Shown in pieces: positions 1 to 8,743 of a stretch of 64,000 nt of DNA. Each line of letters starts with the position of its first letter. Within the stretch, counting starts at the first letter, position 1. The notes beneath the pieces were generated by a model. It worked only from the letters and a program-made list of their open reading frames with translations, was not told where the DNA came from and did not search any database. The position numbers and the translations under genes are program-made. The stretch lies in NCBI RefSeq assembly GCF_002272745.1, contig NZ_NPBD01000002.1, positions 248,001 to 312,000 of the forward strand. The letters are read 5' to 3'. The stretch comes from Terribacillus saccharophilus. GTDB taxonomy: Bacteria > Bacillota > Bacilli > Bacillales > Amphibacillaceae.

Positions 1-63
1 GTCGCTTCCGGCTTCATCATTCGCTGGGCGCTGCTGCAATTGAAAAAAGGGGAGAAAAAATAA
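1..63 (+). CDS. ABC transporter permease, C-terminal end (NupP/YufP-like), partial
   Basis: Only the last 20 codons are inside the window, ending in TAA one base before the next ATG. The end is a hydrophobic stretch followed by a lysine/glutamate-rich cytoplasmic tail, as in the last helix of a membrane permease. The next gene is a nucleoside-type BPD_transp_2 permease, and these permeases come in pairs (NupP-NupQ in B. subtilis), so the identity is inferred from context. Confidence 0.6.
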   Translation, partial: VASGFIIRWALLQLKKGEKK

Positions 64-64
64 A

Positions 65-1018
65 ATGCTGGATATCCTTTATTCCATTATTCCGCAAACG
101 TTGTTCTTTGCCGCTCCTCTTATTTTCACCGCATTAGGCGGTGTGTATAGTGAGCGTTCAGGTGTCATCAATATCGGTTTAGAAGGTCTCATGGTTATCG
201 GGGCTTTCTCTTCGGTAACGTTCAATTTGCTATATGCTGATGCTTTAGGAACCGCCGCACCATGGATTTCCATATTGGTTGCTATGGTTGCCGGGATGCT
301 GTTCTCTTTAATCCATGCTGTTGCTACAATTACCTTCCGTGCAGACCAGACGGTCACAGGGGTTGCAATCAACATGCTGGCGCTTGGATTTGGAGTGTTC
401 ATGATCAAGCAGATTTTCGGAAAAGGCCAAACCGACTTTATATCGCAGCCGATTTATACAACAGATGTTCCATTCTTGGTTGATATTCCGGTCATCGGTA
501 ATATGTTCTTTAACAATATGTATATTACGTCGTATATCGCTATTGTCCTCTCCTTCCTTGCATGGTATGTGCTGTATAAGACCCCATTTGGTCTTCGTAT
601 TCGTGCAGTCGGAGAACACCCAATGGCTGCAGATACGAACGGAATTAAAGTTTACACGACGAGATATATCGGCGTAATTATTTCTGGAGCACTTGCCGGA
701 ATTGGTGGTGCAGTGTTCGCTATGACAATATCTCAGAACTTCTCTATATCTACAATTGCTGGTCAAGGATTCATGGCAATTGCTGCAGTCATTTTCGGTA
801 AGTGGAATCCGCTTGGAGCAATGGGAGCAGCTTTATTCTTCGGCTTTGCCCAGTCTTTGAGCGTGGTCGGTTCATCTATTCCGCTGCTTGAAAATGTTCC
901 GCAGGTTTACTTGCTGATTGCACCTTACGTGCTGACTATTCTTGCTTTGGCAGGATTCATCGGTCGTTCGGTAGCGCCAAAAGCAAGCGGTGTTCCGTAC
1001 GTAAAAGGAAGCCGCTAA
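65..1018 (+). CDS. nupQ: Nucleoside ABC transporter permease, NupQ/YufQ-like
   Basis: 317-residue polytopic membrane protein of the branched-chain/ribose/nucleoside permease superfamily (BPD_transp_2). The family signature near the N-terminus is visible (ALGGVYSERSGVINIGLEG), as are the conserved EHP and DTNGI stretches near residues 182-195 that couple to the ATPase. It should form the membrane channel with the upstream permease for purine/pyrimidine nucleoside or BMP-type substrate import. It starts one base after the upstream stop, so the two are translationally coupled, and it is the last gene before a strong terminator. The exact substrate cannot be read from the sequence. Confidence 0.85.
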   Translation: MLDILYSIIPQTLFFAAPLIFTALGGVYSERSGVINIGLEGLMVIGAFSSVTFNLLYADALGTAAPWISILVAMVAGMLFSLIHAVATITFRADQTVTGVAINMLALGFGVFMIKQIFGKGQTDFISQPIYTTDVPFLVDIPVIGNMFFNNMYITSYIAIVLSFLAWYVLYKTPFGLRIRAVGEHPMAADTNGIKVYTTRYIGVIISGALAGIGGAVFAMTISQNFSISTIAGQGFMAIAAVIFGKWNPLGAMGAALFFGFAQSLSVVGSSIPLLENVPQVYLLIAPYVLTILALAGFIGRSVAPKASGVPYVKGSR

Positions 1019-1022
1019 GACG

Positions 1023-1056
1023 AAAGACCCGATGTTTTTTAAGCATCGGGTCTTTT
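1023..1056 (+). terminator. Rho-independent terminator after nupQ
   Basis: A 12-bp stem (AAGACCCGATG pairing with CATCGGGTCTT) encloses a short TTTTTTAAG loop and is followed by a T-run. It closes the transporter operon. Confidence 0.9.
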
Positions 1057-1182
1057 TATGCAATCCGATTCGTTTTACTTCTAGGCGTTTTTTCATTAAT
1101 ATGGTAATCATAGCGAGGATTGTCGGATATATATAAGCAAAACTACAGAAGCTATACATAACAGAAGCCAGGGAGGTTCCTT

Positions 1183-2469
1183 ATGAAAATCGCAGGTGAA
1201 AAAATCATCACAGGAAAAGGTGCGACGCTGCACCTTATACCGACTAAAAAATATAAGACAATTAGCATAGCTGTAAAATTACAGGCGCCGCTAGAGCGTG
1301 AGACTATTACAGCAAGAGCGCTGCTTCCATATGTACTGCAGCAGGGTACAGCCAATTTATCTGATGCGCGTGCATTACGACTGAAACTCGATGACTTGTA
1401 TGGTGCTATTCTGTCTATTTCAGGTACGAAAAAAGGGGAGAAGCATATCATCACGCTTCGTCTCGATGTTGCCAATGAGAATTACCTCAGTGACCGAACT
1501 CCTTTGTTTGAAAGAGCAGTAGATCTGTTGCGCGAGATCCTATTTGAGCCGAAAGCTGAAAACGGCGCTTTCACAGAGTCAATCGTTTCACGCGAAACAC
1601 AAACGCTAAAACAAAAGATGGTGGCGTTGAAGGATGATAAGATGAGCTATGCAAATATGCGACTTATCGATGAGATGTGTAAAAGTGAACCGTACAGTCT
1701 TCATGTGCACGGGTATGAAGAGGAACTGGGAGACATGGACGGCAGCAAGCTATATGGTTTTTATGAGAAAATGCTGAAGCAGGATAAAATGGATATTTAT
1801 ATTCTTGGTGATGTAGATAGCGAACTAGCTGAAAAGGCGGTTCAGCCATTCCTAGAAAGAGATATTTCTCCACTTGAAGAACGTGCAGCATCTGTACATC
1901 GGGCTCCTGCTGATGTACAGGAAGTAATTGAAACACAGGATGTACAACAAGCCAAGCTCCACCTTGGTTATCGGACGAATATCCGTTACGATGATCCAGA
2001 TTATGCAGCATTGCAAGTGTTTAATGGCTTATTCGGCGGCTTCCCGAGTTCGAAGCTTTTCCGGAATGTCAGAGAAAAACACAGCCTTGCCTATTATGCT
2101 GCTTCGCGCTTTGAGAGCCACAAAGGTCTATTATTCGTCTTCTCTGGTATCGATCCAAAAGATTATCAGAAAGCAAAGGAAATTATCGACGCTCAGCTTG
2201 CTTCCATGCAAGCAGGAGAATTCGAAGGAACTGAAGTTGAAGAAGTGAAGGATCTTATCGTGAGTCAAATCTTAGAGACAATCGACAATCCAGCAGGTCA
2301 TATTGAAACGCTATACCAGCAGGTGATGGGAAATAAAAACATAACAATCGAGCAGATGCTTGATTCCATCAAACAAGTAACCACGGAAGATGTACTGCAA
2401 GTGGCTAAAAAAGTACAATTGGATACTGTGTATCTGCTGACGAATAAGGAGGCCGAGAAGAATGCATAA
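1183..2469 (+). CDS. ymfF: M16-family peptidase-like protein YmfF (EF-P modification-associated)
   Basis: 428 residues, insulinase/pitrilysin (M16) fold. The HxxEH zinc motif is not present in the N-terminal half, so this is expected to be the non-catalytic partner of the active subunit encoded next door, as in other M16B pairs. A conserved glycine-rich segment (NGLFGGFPSSKLF, about residues 280-292) is the usual substrate-cavity loop. In current family annotation the pair is linked to the EF-P 5-aminopentanol modification pathway, and ymfI follows directly. Start ATG 1183 has GGGAGG upstream. The end overlaps ymfH by 8 bases. Confidence 0.88.
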   Translation: MKIAGEKIITGKGATLHLIPTKKYKTISIAVKLQAPLERETITARALLPYVLQQGTANLSDARALRLKLDDLYGAILSISGTKKGEKHIITLRLDVANENYLSDRTPLFERAVDLLREILFEPKAENGAFTESIVSRETQTLKQKMVALKDDKMSYANMRLIDEMCKSEPYSLHVHGYEEELGDMDGSKLYGFYEKMLKQDKMDIYILGDVDSELAEKAVQPFLERDISPLEERAASVHRAPADVQEVIETQDVQQAKLHLGYRTNIRYDDPDYAALQVFNGLFGGFPSSKLFRNVREKHSLAYYAASRFESHKGLLFVFSGIDPKDYQKAKEIIDAQLASMQAGEFEGTEVEEVKDLIVSQILETIDNPAGHIETLYQQVMGNKNITIEQMLDSIKQVTTEDVLQVAKKVQLDTVYLLTNKEAEKNA

Positions 2470-3751
2470 GAAACACTATGAACAATTACAAGAATCCATC
2501 TACGCAGAAACACTGCCGAACGGTTTAAAGGTGTTCTTGCAGCCGAAGCCGGAGATGGCGAAAACCTATGCGATCTTCTCAACGAATTATGGGTCAGTCG
2601 ATCAGACTTTTGTGCCACTTGATGGCAAAGAGAAAATCACCGTACCAGAAGGCATTGCGCATTTTCTGGAGCATAAGCTTTTTGAAAAAGAGGATCGGGA
2701 TGTGTTCCAGGATTTCACCAAACAAGGTGCATCAGCGAATGCTTTCACTTCTTTCACTCAAACAGCTTATCTGTTTTCTGCGACTTCTCATATTGAAGAG
2801 AATGTTACAACCTTACTTGATTTTGTACAGGACCCGTATTTTTCTGATAAATCGGTCGAGAAGGAAAAAGGCATTATCGCACAGGAAATTCGTATGTATG
2901 ACGATCAGCCAGATTGGCGCTCCTTCTTTGGAACTATCCAAAGCCTATTCCAATCACACCCTGTAAGAATTGATATAGCAGGAACGGTGGAATCCATTCA
3001 GGAAATTACGAAGGAAGATCTTTACACTTGTTATAACACCTTTTACCATCCTTCGAACATGACCTTATTCGTGACAGGTAATATTGATGAAGAGAAGATG
3101 ATTGAACTTATTCGCACAAATCAGGATAGCAAGAAATTCGCTCCGCCTGCTAAAATCGAGCGCTTCTTCCCTGAAGAGCCTGAAACAGTAGCAGAAAAGA
3201 AAAAACAAGTCCGTATGCCAGTCAGTGTGTCAAAATGTATGGTCGGGATCAAAGAGAACACAGATTATGCATCTCCAGAAGCATATCTGAAACAAGAATT
3301 GCTTACGGATATGGTACTGGATTATTATTTCTCTAAGAGCGGTGTCTACTATGAAGAACTATACAAAAATGATTTGATTGATGACAGCTTCGGTTTTGAA
3401 ACAAGTCTGGAGAAAAACTTCGGTTTCTCGATCATTGGCGGTAATACGAAAGAGCCGGATCGCTTTGCGGATACAGTCAAAGGAATGCTGCAGCGAATGA
3501 AAGATCATACTGTTTCTGAGGCGGAAATGGAACGGATGAAGAAAAAAACAATCGGTCAGATGCTTAGAGCAATGAACAGCTTGGAATTCGTCTCCAATCG
3601 TTTCATCCAGTATCATCTTGCTGGAGTGGATCTGTTCGATATTGTACCAGCAATTGAAAAACTGACTGCCGCAGATGCGAATGACTTTCTAAAAGAATGG
3701 TTCAACGAGGATCGTTTGGCTGTCTGCCAGATCCTGCCGCAGGAGGCATAA
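2462..3751 (+). CDS. ymfH: Zinc metallopeptidase of M16 family, YmfH
   Basis: 429 residues. The catalytic HxxEH motif is visible as HFLEH in EGIAHFLEHKLFEKED (about residues 66-81), with the distal zinc-ligand glutamate region at QEIRMYDDQPDW (about 141-152). It is the active half of the YmfF-YmfH pair, probably acting as a cytoplasmic peptidase heterodimer. The start overlaps ymfF by 8 bases behind AAGGAGG, so the two are co-translated. The stop lies three bases before ymfI. The physiological substrate is unknown. Confidence 0.9.
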   Translation: MHKKHYEQLQESIYAETLPNGLKVFLQPKPEMAKTYAIFSTNYGSVDQTFVPLDGKEKITVPEGIAHFLEHKLFEKEDRDVFQDFTKQGASANAFTSFTQTAYLFSATSHIEENVTTLLDFVQDPYFSDKSVEKEKGIIAQEIRMYDDQPDWRSFFGTIQSLFQSHPVRIDIAGTVESIQEITKEDLYTCYNTFYHPSNMTLFVTGNIDEEKMIELIRTNQDSKKFAPPAKIERFFPEEPETVAEKKKQVRMPVSVSKCMVGIKENTDYASPEAYLKQELLTDMVLDYYFSKSGVYYEELYKNDLIDDSFGFETSLEKNFGFSIIGGNTKEPDRFADTVKGMLQRMKDHTVSEAEMERMKKKTIGQMLRAMNSLEFVSNRFIQYHLAGVDLFDIVPAIEKLTAADANDFLKEWFNEDRLAVCQILPQEA

Positions 3752-3753
3752 AC

Positions 3754-4467
3754 ATGGGCAGAGTCATTTTCATTACGGGCGCAAGCGGAGCTATAGGCTC
3801 TGCTTGCGCCCGTCAGCTTGCCAGTGAAGGGCATCAGCTATTGCTTCATTACAATGAGAATGAACAAGCAATAGAAGCTCTTTGTCGTGATATATCGGAA
3901 AGTGTGCTTGGAACAATCAAGGCTGATTTGACGAACGAAGCTGGTTTGTCGGAGCTTCTCCGCTTTTTATCTTTCCCGATCGATCAATTTGTCTATGCTG
4001 GCGGTATGGCCCATTATGGCATGTTCCAGGATATGACGAACAAGGAGATGGATGACCTTCTTGCTGTTCATGTAAAGGCGCCATGGCGAATATGCCAGCA
4101 TATTCTGCCGCCAATGGTTGCGCGCAGAAAGGGCGAAATCGTCATTGTCTCTTCGATTTGGGGAGAAAGAGGTGCAAGCTTTGAAGTCGCATATTCCAGC
4201 GTCAAAGCTGCTCAAATCGGATTTGTCAATGGATTGGCCAAGGAGATCGGAACGAGCGGTGTAAGAGTAAATGCTGTAACACCGGGAGCGATAGAAACCG
4301 GGATGAACAGCCATTTAAGTCAAGAAGAAAAAAATCTACTTACAGAAGATATTCCGATGAATCGATTCGGACATGTAAGCGAAGTTGCAGATGCGGTCAG
4401 TTACCTGTTAAGCGACAAATCTGCTTATGTGAACGGACATGCACTTCAAGTGAACGGCGGCTGGTAA
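3754..4467 (+). CDS. ymfI: SDR-family reductase YmfI (EF-P 5-aminopentanone reductase)
   Basis: About 237 residues, classical short-chain dehydrogenase. NAD(P)-binding TGASGAIG is at residues 8-15, and the catalytic Ser and YxxxK appear in VIVSS...VAYSSVKAA. In B. subtilis YmfI reduces the 5-aminopentanone group on Lys32 of elongation factor P to 5-aminopentanol. The start was placed at ATG 3754 because AGGAGG at 3741-3746 precedes it and the glycine-rich motif then sits at the canonical N-terminal position; a longer in-frame extension exists but overlaps ymfH. Last gene of the ymfF-H-I set. Confidence 0.88.
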   Translation: MGRVIFITGASGAIGSACARQLASEGHQLLLHYNENEQAIEALCRDISESVLGTIKADLTNEAGLSELLRFLSFPIDQFVYAGGMAHYGMFQDMTNKEMDDLLAVHVKAPWRICQHILPPMVARRKGEIVIVSSIWGERGASFEVAYSSVKAAQIGFVNGLAKEIGTSGVRVNAVTPGAIETGMNSHLSQEEKNLLTEDIPMNRFGHVSEVADAVSYLLSDKSAYVNGHALQVNGGW

Positions 4468-4546
4468 AATTAAGTCATTCTTTTTTGAATAAGGAATCCC
4501 CTTCTGTCAAAAGCTATACTGCAAGCTAATGAAGGAGGAATACACC

Positions 4547-4807
4547 ATGTCAGTTCTTGATAATTTCGATTCTTGGAAAGACTTCCTAGGTGATCGCCTA
4601 CATCAGGCGCAAGGCAAAGGGATGGAGAATGAAACCGTCTCAGGCATTGCATACGAAATCGGTGATTATCTTGCGACGAAAGTCGATGCAAAGAACACAG
4701 AAGAGAAAATCCTTCGTGATCTTTGGACTGTCGCTTCTCAGGATGAGAAACAAGCTATCGCCAACATTATGGTAAAGCTTGTCCAAGACAATGGCCATAC
4801 ACGCTAA
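4547..4807 (+). CDS. ymfJ: DUF3243 family protein YmfJ
   Basis: 86 residues, soluble, no membrane segment, acidic helical composition. Matches the YmfJ/DUF3243 family found at this locus in Bacillaceae; function unknown. ATG 4547 was chosen because GAAGGAGG lies just upstream and gives the usual family length. A terminator follows directly, so it is probably a single-gene unit. Confidence 0.85.
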   Translation: MSVLDNFDSWKDFLGDRLHQAQGKGMENETVSGIAYEIGDYLATKVDAKNTEEKILRDLWTVASQDEKQAIANIMVKLVQDNGHTR

Positions 4808-4828
4808 ATAAGCGGCCAACTTCATTCA

Positions 4829-4862
4829 AACCTGCTTCTTTTTAAAGAAGCAGGTTTTCTTT
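4829..4862 (+). terminator. Rho-independent terminator after ymfJ
   Basis: Stem AACCTGCTTCTTT / AAAGAAGCAGGTT with a very short loop, then TTTCTTT. Confidence 0.9.
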
Positions 4863-4970
4863 ATAGCTTCTCATAAGCCTGTTATGGCTTTTCTAATCTA
4901 TTGTTTTCCTTTATAGTAAGAATAGGTTTTCGTTATATAAGACGCTATTTTCCTGTAAAGGGGCTTTTCT

Positions 4971-5726
4971 ATGGAAACATTGGAATGGTACTTGGAATAT
5001 GAAATCCAGCACAACCGGCCTGGATTGTTAGGGGACATCTCTTCTTTGCTCGGTATGTTATCCATCAACATCAAGACGATTAATGGAGTGGAGAACCAAC
5101 GGCGCGGTATGCTGCTTTCGGCAGAAAAGGAATTACAGATCATCCGTCTCCATTCCATTCTGCGGACGATGGAACATGTACATATCACAAAGTCCAGGGA
5201 GCCGAAACTTCGGGATCGGCTTGCTGTCAGGCACGGAAGGTATATACATAGGGATGTGGATGATAAAAAGACATTCCGTTTTGTCCGGAGTGAAATCGGA
5301 CTTCTGGTCGATTTCATGGCAGAATTGTTTAAACAGGAAGGCTCTAAGGTAATAGGAATACGTGGGATGCCTCGCGTCGGGAAAACAGAATCGATCGTCG
5401 CTGCCAGTGTCAGTGCCAATAAACGCTGGCTATTCGTCTCAAGCACCCTTCTGAAGCAAACAGCCAGGAACCAGCTGCTGCAGGATGAATACAATGAGGA
5501 CAACCTCTTTATCATCGACGGAATTGTTTCAACTAGCCGCGCGAGTGAGCGTCATTGGGAGCTTGTACGCGAAGTGATGCGGCTCCCTGTAGCAAAGGTA
5601 ATCGAACATCCAGATATATTTATCCGGGATACAGAGTTTACATTGGATCATTTCGATTATATTATTGAACTTCGGAATCATGATGATGAAAAGATCATCT
5701 ATGAGCCGGAATTCAGACAGATTTAA
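4971..5726 (+). CDS. ymfK: DUF3388 protein YmfK (ACT-like plus P-loop-like)
   Basis: 251 residues, soluble. The first ~75 residues read like an ACT-type regulatory fold (NRPGLLGDISSLLGMLSINI). After a linker there is a Walker-A-like GMPRVGKT (about residues 127-134), a hydrophobic strand ending in Asp (DNLFIIDG) and a C-terminal segment resembling a small nucleotide-binding domain. YmfK is conserved at this position in Bacillus but has no assigned function. An AAGGGG-type ribosome site precedes ATG 4971. It lies directly upstream of rodZ with a 28-base gap and is likely co-transcribed. Confidence 0.8.
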   Translation: METLEWYLEYEIQHNRPGLLGDISSLLGMLSINIKTINGVENQRRGMLLSAEKELQIIRLHSILRTMEHVHITKSREPKLRDRLAVRHGRYIHRDVDDKKTFRFVRSEIGLLVDFMAELFKQEGSKVIGIRGMPRVGKTESIVAASVSANKRWLFVSSTLLKQTARNQLLQDEYNEDNLFIIDGIVSTSRASERHWELVREVMRLPVAKVIEHPDIFIRDTEFTLDHFDYIIELRNHDDEKIIYEPEFRQI

Positions 5727-5754
5727 GCAATATTAAAGATGGATGGTGGTATTT

Positions 5755-6678
5755 ATGGACATTGGTGCAAAGCTCCGGGAGGCAAGAGAGTCCAAAGGAA
5801 TGACTTTGGAGGACGTACAACAGCGCACCAAAATTCAGAAGCGTTATTTGAAGGCAATCGAAGAGAATAACCACAGCGTCATGCCTGGGGAATTCTACAC
5901 ACGTGCTTTCATCAAAGAATATGCGCAGACAGTAGGACTAAATCCGGATGAAGTGCTCGAACCGAAACAACAGCAGCAAGAAACACCGGCAGCTGTCCCG
6001 GTTCAGGAAGAGAGTGAGGCACCTTCCCGTCAGGAACGCAGTCGCGTTCGGGAAAATGACAGACCTCCTCGCAAGGAACGCAAAGGCATTCCTTATTTAT
6101 CTTCTATCATCATTGGACTAATTGTATTGGCTGCCATTATTGTAGTCGTCTTCATTTACGCTGGTGGATCTAATAATAACAATGAAAATAATTCTGCCAA
6201 TCAGCAGCAAAATGAAGATCAAGTAACCTCGCCGGAAAGTGAGCAGGAATCCGGTAAGGACACAGCTGATCAGTCTGCTGAATCTGAGGAGCAAGCAAAT
6301 GAAGCTGCTGAAGAAGAGCAAGCACAGCAGGAAGAAGAGCAAACAGAACCTAAACTTTCTGTGGACGAAGAAGGAACTGCCAGCAATCCGGTTACAACAT
6401 ATACACTGGAGAACGCTGGTGATGAAGTAACATTGAAACTTTCTGCAGAAGATGGAGATGCATGGCTGCAAGTCGGTGATGGCAATAATGCTGGCAATGT
6501 TTATACTGGCACAATCGCTGACGGAAGTGAAGCTGTTGAGCAGGATGTAAGTGATTTGGAGACAGTCTCCATCAAGACAGGTTTTGCAAGAGCAACAAAA
6601 CTGGAAATCAATGGTCAGGAACTAACATTTCCGATTGATAATGATGTTCAGACCATTAAAGTAAATATTAAGAAATAA
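5755..6678 (+). CDS. rodZ: RodZ-like cytoskeletal membrane protein (YmfM)
   Basis: 307 residues with the RodZ layout: Cro-type helix-turn-helix (residues ~5-65, GAKLREARESKGMTLEDV), a basic linker, one transmembrane helix (~113-136), a Glu/Gln/Asn-rich extracytoplasmic linker (~140-210) and a C-terminal DUF4115 beta domain. RodZ couples MreB filaments to the elongation peptidoglycan machinery. Start ATG 5755 gives the family-typical first residues; an in-frame ATG 12 bases earlier is possible. Ribosome site is weak (GGATGGTGG). Immediately precedes pgsA. Confidence 0.92.
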   Translation: MDIGAKLREARESKGMTLEDVQQRTKIQKRYLKAIEENNHSVMPGEFYTRAFIKEYAQTVGLNPDEVLEPKQQQQETPAAVPVQEESEAPSRQERSRVRENDRPPRKERKGIPYLSSIIIGLIVLAAIIVVVFIYAGGSNNNNENNSANQQQNEDQVTSPESEQESGKDTADQSAESEEQANEAAEEEQAQQEEEQTEPKLSVDEEGTASNPVTTYTLENAGDEVTLKLSAEDGDAWLQVGDGNNAGNVYTGTIADGSEAVEQDVSDLETVSIKTGFARATKLEINGQELTFPIDNDVQTIKVNIKK

Positions 6679-6686
6679 TGATACGA

Positions 6687-6720
6687 GTTAAACCCTTTAC
6701 GTCTATGGAAAGGGTTTAAC
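6687..6720 (+). promoter_or_regulatory. Perfect 12-bp hairpin between rodZ and pgsA
   Basis: GTTAAACCCTTT at 6687-6698 pairs perfectly with AAAGGGTTTAAC at 6709-6720 around a 10-base loop. The following bases (TTATGTTTGT) are only partly T-rich, so it may be a leaky terminator, an RNA-stabilising hairpin, or an attenuator setting pgsA levels. pgsA starts 29 bases downstream. Confidence 0.6.
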
Positions 6721-6749
6721 TTATGTTTGTACATACATAGGAGGCAGTC

Positions 6750-7328
6750 ATGAATATACCTAATAAAATTACTTTATCACGAATTTTCCTGATCCCGATC
6801 TTCATCATCCTGTTGGCAGTTCCATTTGATTGGGGAACTCTCGATATCGGTGACACAACACTCCCAGTGAACCATTTAGCTGGGGCGATTTTATTCATCA
6901 TTGCATCTTGTACCGACTGGGTGGATGGCTACTATGCCCGTAAATATAATCTAGTAACGAATCTTGGTAAATTCCTTGATCCGCTAGCTGATAAGCTACT
7001 TGTTTCAGCTGCGCTTATTTTACTGGTACAATTAGATTTAGCGCCGGCTTGGATTACGATCATCATCATCAGTCGTGAATTTGCTGTTACCGGTTTGCGT
7101 CTTGTTGCCGCGGGTGCAGGTCTGGTAATGGCAGCAGGTAAAATGGGTAAGCAGAAAACGGCGGTTCAGATTGTCGCTATCAGCGCATTGCTGCTGCACA
7201 ATTGGCCATTTTCGTATCTCGGTTTCCCGTTTGCAACAATTTGCCTGTACCTTGCACTGATTCTAACGATCGTTTCCGGAGTCGACTACTTTGTAAGAAA
7301 CTGGAGTGTCATGAAGGAGTCGAAATAA
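6750..7328 (+). CDS. pgsA: CDP-diacylglycerol-glycerol-3-phosphate 3-phosphatidyltransferase
   Basis: 192-residue membrane enzyme that makes phosphatidylglycerol phosphate, the committed step to anionic phospholipids. The CDP-alcohol phosphotransferase motif is intact: DWVDGYYARK (about 56-65), then G, D and D in NLGKFLDPLADK. Several transmembrane helices surround it. TAGGAGG precedes ATG 6750, and the stop is one base before cinA. Confidence 0.95.
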   Translation: MNIPNKITLSRIFLIPIFIILLAVPFDWGTLDIGDTTLPVNHLAGAILFIIASCTDWVDGYYARKYNLVTNLGKFLDPLADKLLVSAALILLVQLDLAPAWITIIIISREFAVTGLRLVAAGAGLVMAAGKMGKQKTAVQIVAISALLLHNWPFSYLGFPFATICLYLALILTIVSGVDYFVRNWSVMKESK

Positions 7329-7329
7329 A

Positions 7330-8577
7330 ATGAAGCAAATCAATGCAGAAGTGATAGCTGTAGGCACGGAAATTCTCATCGGTCAAATTAACAATACGAA
7401 CGCACAATATATCTCCAAGCAGCTTGCTGATCATGGAATCAACGTATTCTATCATCATGTAGTAGGTGATAATCTTGCTCGTGTGCAATCGTCCTTCGCA
7501 AAAGCGCAGCGCGATGCAGACCTTGTACTTGTAACCGGCGGCCTCGGCCCGACTGAGGATGACCTGACAAGAGAAGCTTTTCAGCTCATATCCGGCCTTG
7601 AAATGCATGAAGACAAGGTTTCCATGGATCGGATCAAAGAGTTCTTCGTTAAACGAGGCCGCACGATGTCTCCGAACAACCATAAGCAAGCTCGTGTGTT
7701 TGACGGCGCAAAAGTGCTGGAGAATACAGTTGGTATGGCACCAGGCATGCTTGTAGAGCATGATGGTGTGGTGTGGGCGTTTATGCCGGGTGTCCCTCGT
7801 GAAATGAAGCAGATTATGTCAGATCATGTTCTGCCTCATGTGCGGGAGAAATACCAGCTTCAATCTGTTTTGCAGTCCCGCCTGCTTCATTTCATCGGAA
7901 TTGGGGAATCACAGCTGGAAACGGACTTGCTTGATTTGATTCAGGTTCAGGAAAATCCAACAATCGCAACATATGCCTCTGAAGGTGAAGTTGCTGTAAG
8001 GCTTACTGCCCGTGCAGAATCGAAGGAAGAAGCAGACCGTTTGATTGATGTTGTTGAAAAAGAAGTGATGGAGCGCGTTGGTCAATACTTTTATGGCTAT
8101 GATGAAACCTCTGTTCAGCAGCAAGTGTTCGAAATGCTAAAGAAACGGCAGTATACACTGGCCAGTGCAGAAAGCCTGACTGGCGGACTGTTCGCAGATG
8201 CCCTTGTTTCCTTAAGCGGCGCTTCCGAGGTCTTTCTTGGCAGCTTCGTTACGTATGCACCTAGTATGAAACAGCACGTGCTTGGTGTGAAGGAAGAAAC
8301 AATCCAAAAGGAAGGCACTGTCAGTGAGCAATGTGCCATTGAGATGGCCGAGAATACGGTGCGCTTATCTGGTGCCGATATTGGTATCAGTTTCACCGGT
8401 GTTGCCGGCCCAGATAGTTCCGAAGGCAAAGAGCCCGGAACTGTCTTTATCAGCCTTCATGAAAAAGGCAAACAGACACGCACTACCGAGCTTTCCATTC
8501 GAAGCTCGCGTCAAGGCGTTCGGGCCCAAGCGGTGAAAAAAGGCTTCGATATGCTGTTCCATTATTTAAAATCATGA
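7330..8577 (+). CDS. cinA: CinA competence/damage-inducible protein
   Basis: 415 residues. N-terminal molybdopterin-binding-like domain (GTEILIGQINNTNAQYIS; TGGLGPTEDD) and C-terminal CinA/PncC domain (SAESLTGG...; GVAGPDSS), a nicotinamide-nucleotide amidase and ADP-ribose pyrophosphatase-type combination. Starts one base after pgsA behind AAGGAGTCG and lies immediately upstream of recA, the classic cinA-recA arrangement. No terminator is visible between cinA and recA, so read-through into recA is possible. Confidence 0.95.
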   Translation: MKQINAEVIAVGTEILIGQINNTNAQYISKQLADHGINVFYHHVVGDNLARVQSSFAKAQRDADLVLVTGGLGPTEDDLTREAFQLISGLEMHEDKVSMDRIKEFFVKRGRTMSPNNHKQARVFDGAKVLENTVGMAPGMLVEHDGVVWAFMPGVPREMKQIMSDHVLPHVREKYQLQSVLQSRLLHFIGIGESQLETDLLDLIQVQENPTIATYASEGEVAVRLTARAESKEEADRLIDVVEKEVMERVGQYFYGYDETSVQQQVFEMLKKRQYTLASAESLTGGLFADALVSLSGASEVFLGSFVTYAPSMKQHVLGVKEETIQKEGTVSEQCAIEMAENTVRLSGADIGISFTGVAGPDSSEGKEPGTVFISLHEKGKQTRTTELSIRSSRQGVRAQAVKKGFDMLFHYLKS

Positions 8578-8595
8578 TTTGACTATTGTTAGAAG

Positions 8596-8609
8596 CGAAT
8601 AAATGCTCT
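8596..8609 (+). promoter_or_regulatory. Weak LexA-box-like site, inverted partner of the recA SOS box
   Basis: CGAATAAATGCTCT matches 11 of 14 positions of the Bacillus SOS box CGAACRNRYGTTYC. It is the inverted repeat partner of the better site at 8662-8675; the two arms (about 8593-8608 and 8663-8678) could also pair in RNA. Confidence 0.4.
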
Positions 8610-8661
8610 TTTTGCCTGGATGAATTGTCTTTATCGGTGTGTTCGGGAGAAATAAAAAAAG

Positions 8662-8675
8662 GGAACATTTATTCG
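8662..8675 (-). promoter_or_regulatory. LexA (DinR) SOS box upstream of recA
   Basis: Reverse complement CGAATAAATGTTCC matches 13 of 14 positions of the Bacillus SOS consensus CGAACRNRYGTTYC. It lies 8 bases upstream of the -35 of the recA promoter, so LexA binding would repress recA. lexA itself is in this window. Confidence 0.8.
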
Positions 8676-8683
8676 CTTTTTGC

Positions 8684-8712
8684 TTGTTATATCTCAAAAA
8701 ACAAGTTAAAAT
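8684..8712 (+). promoter_or_regulatory. Sigma-A promoter of recA
   Basis: -35 TTGTTA at 8684-8689, 17-base spacer, -10 TAAAAT at 8707-8712. Initiation would fall about 25 bases upstream of the recA start. Confidence 0.75.
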
Positions 8713-8743
8713 AGAAATAGATAATCCAAAGGAGGAAATACAT

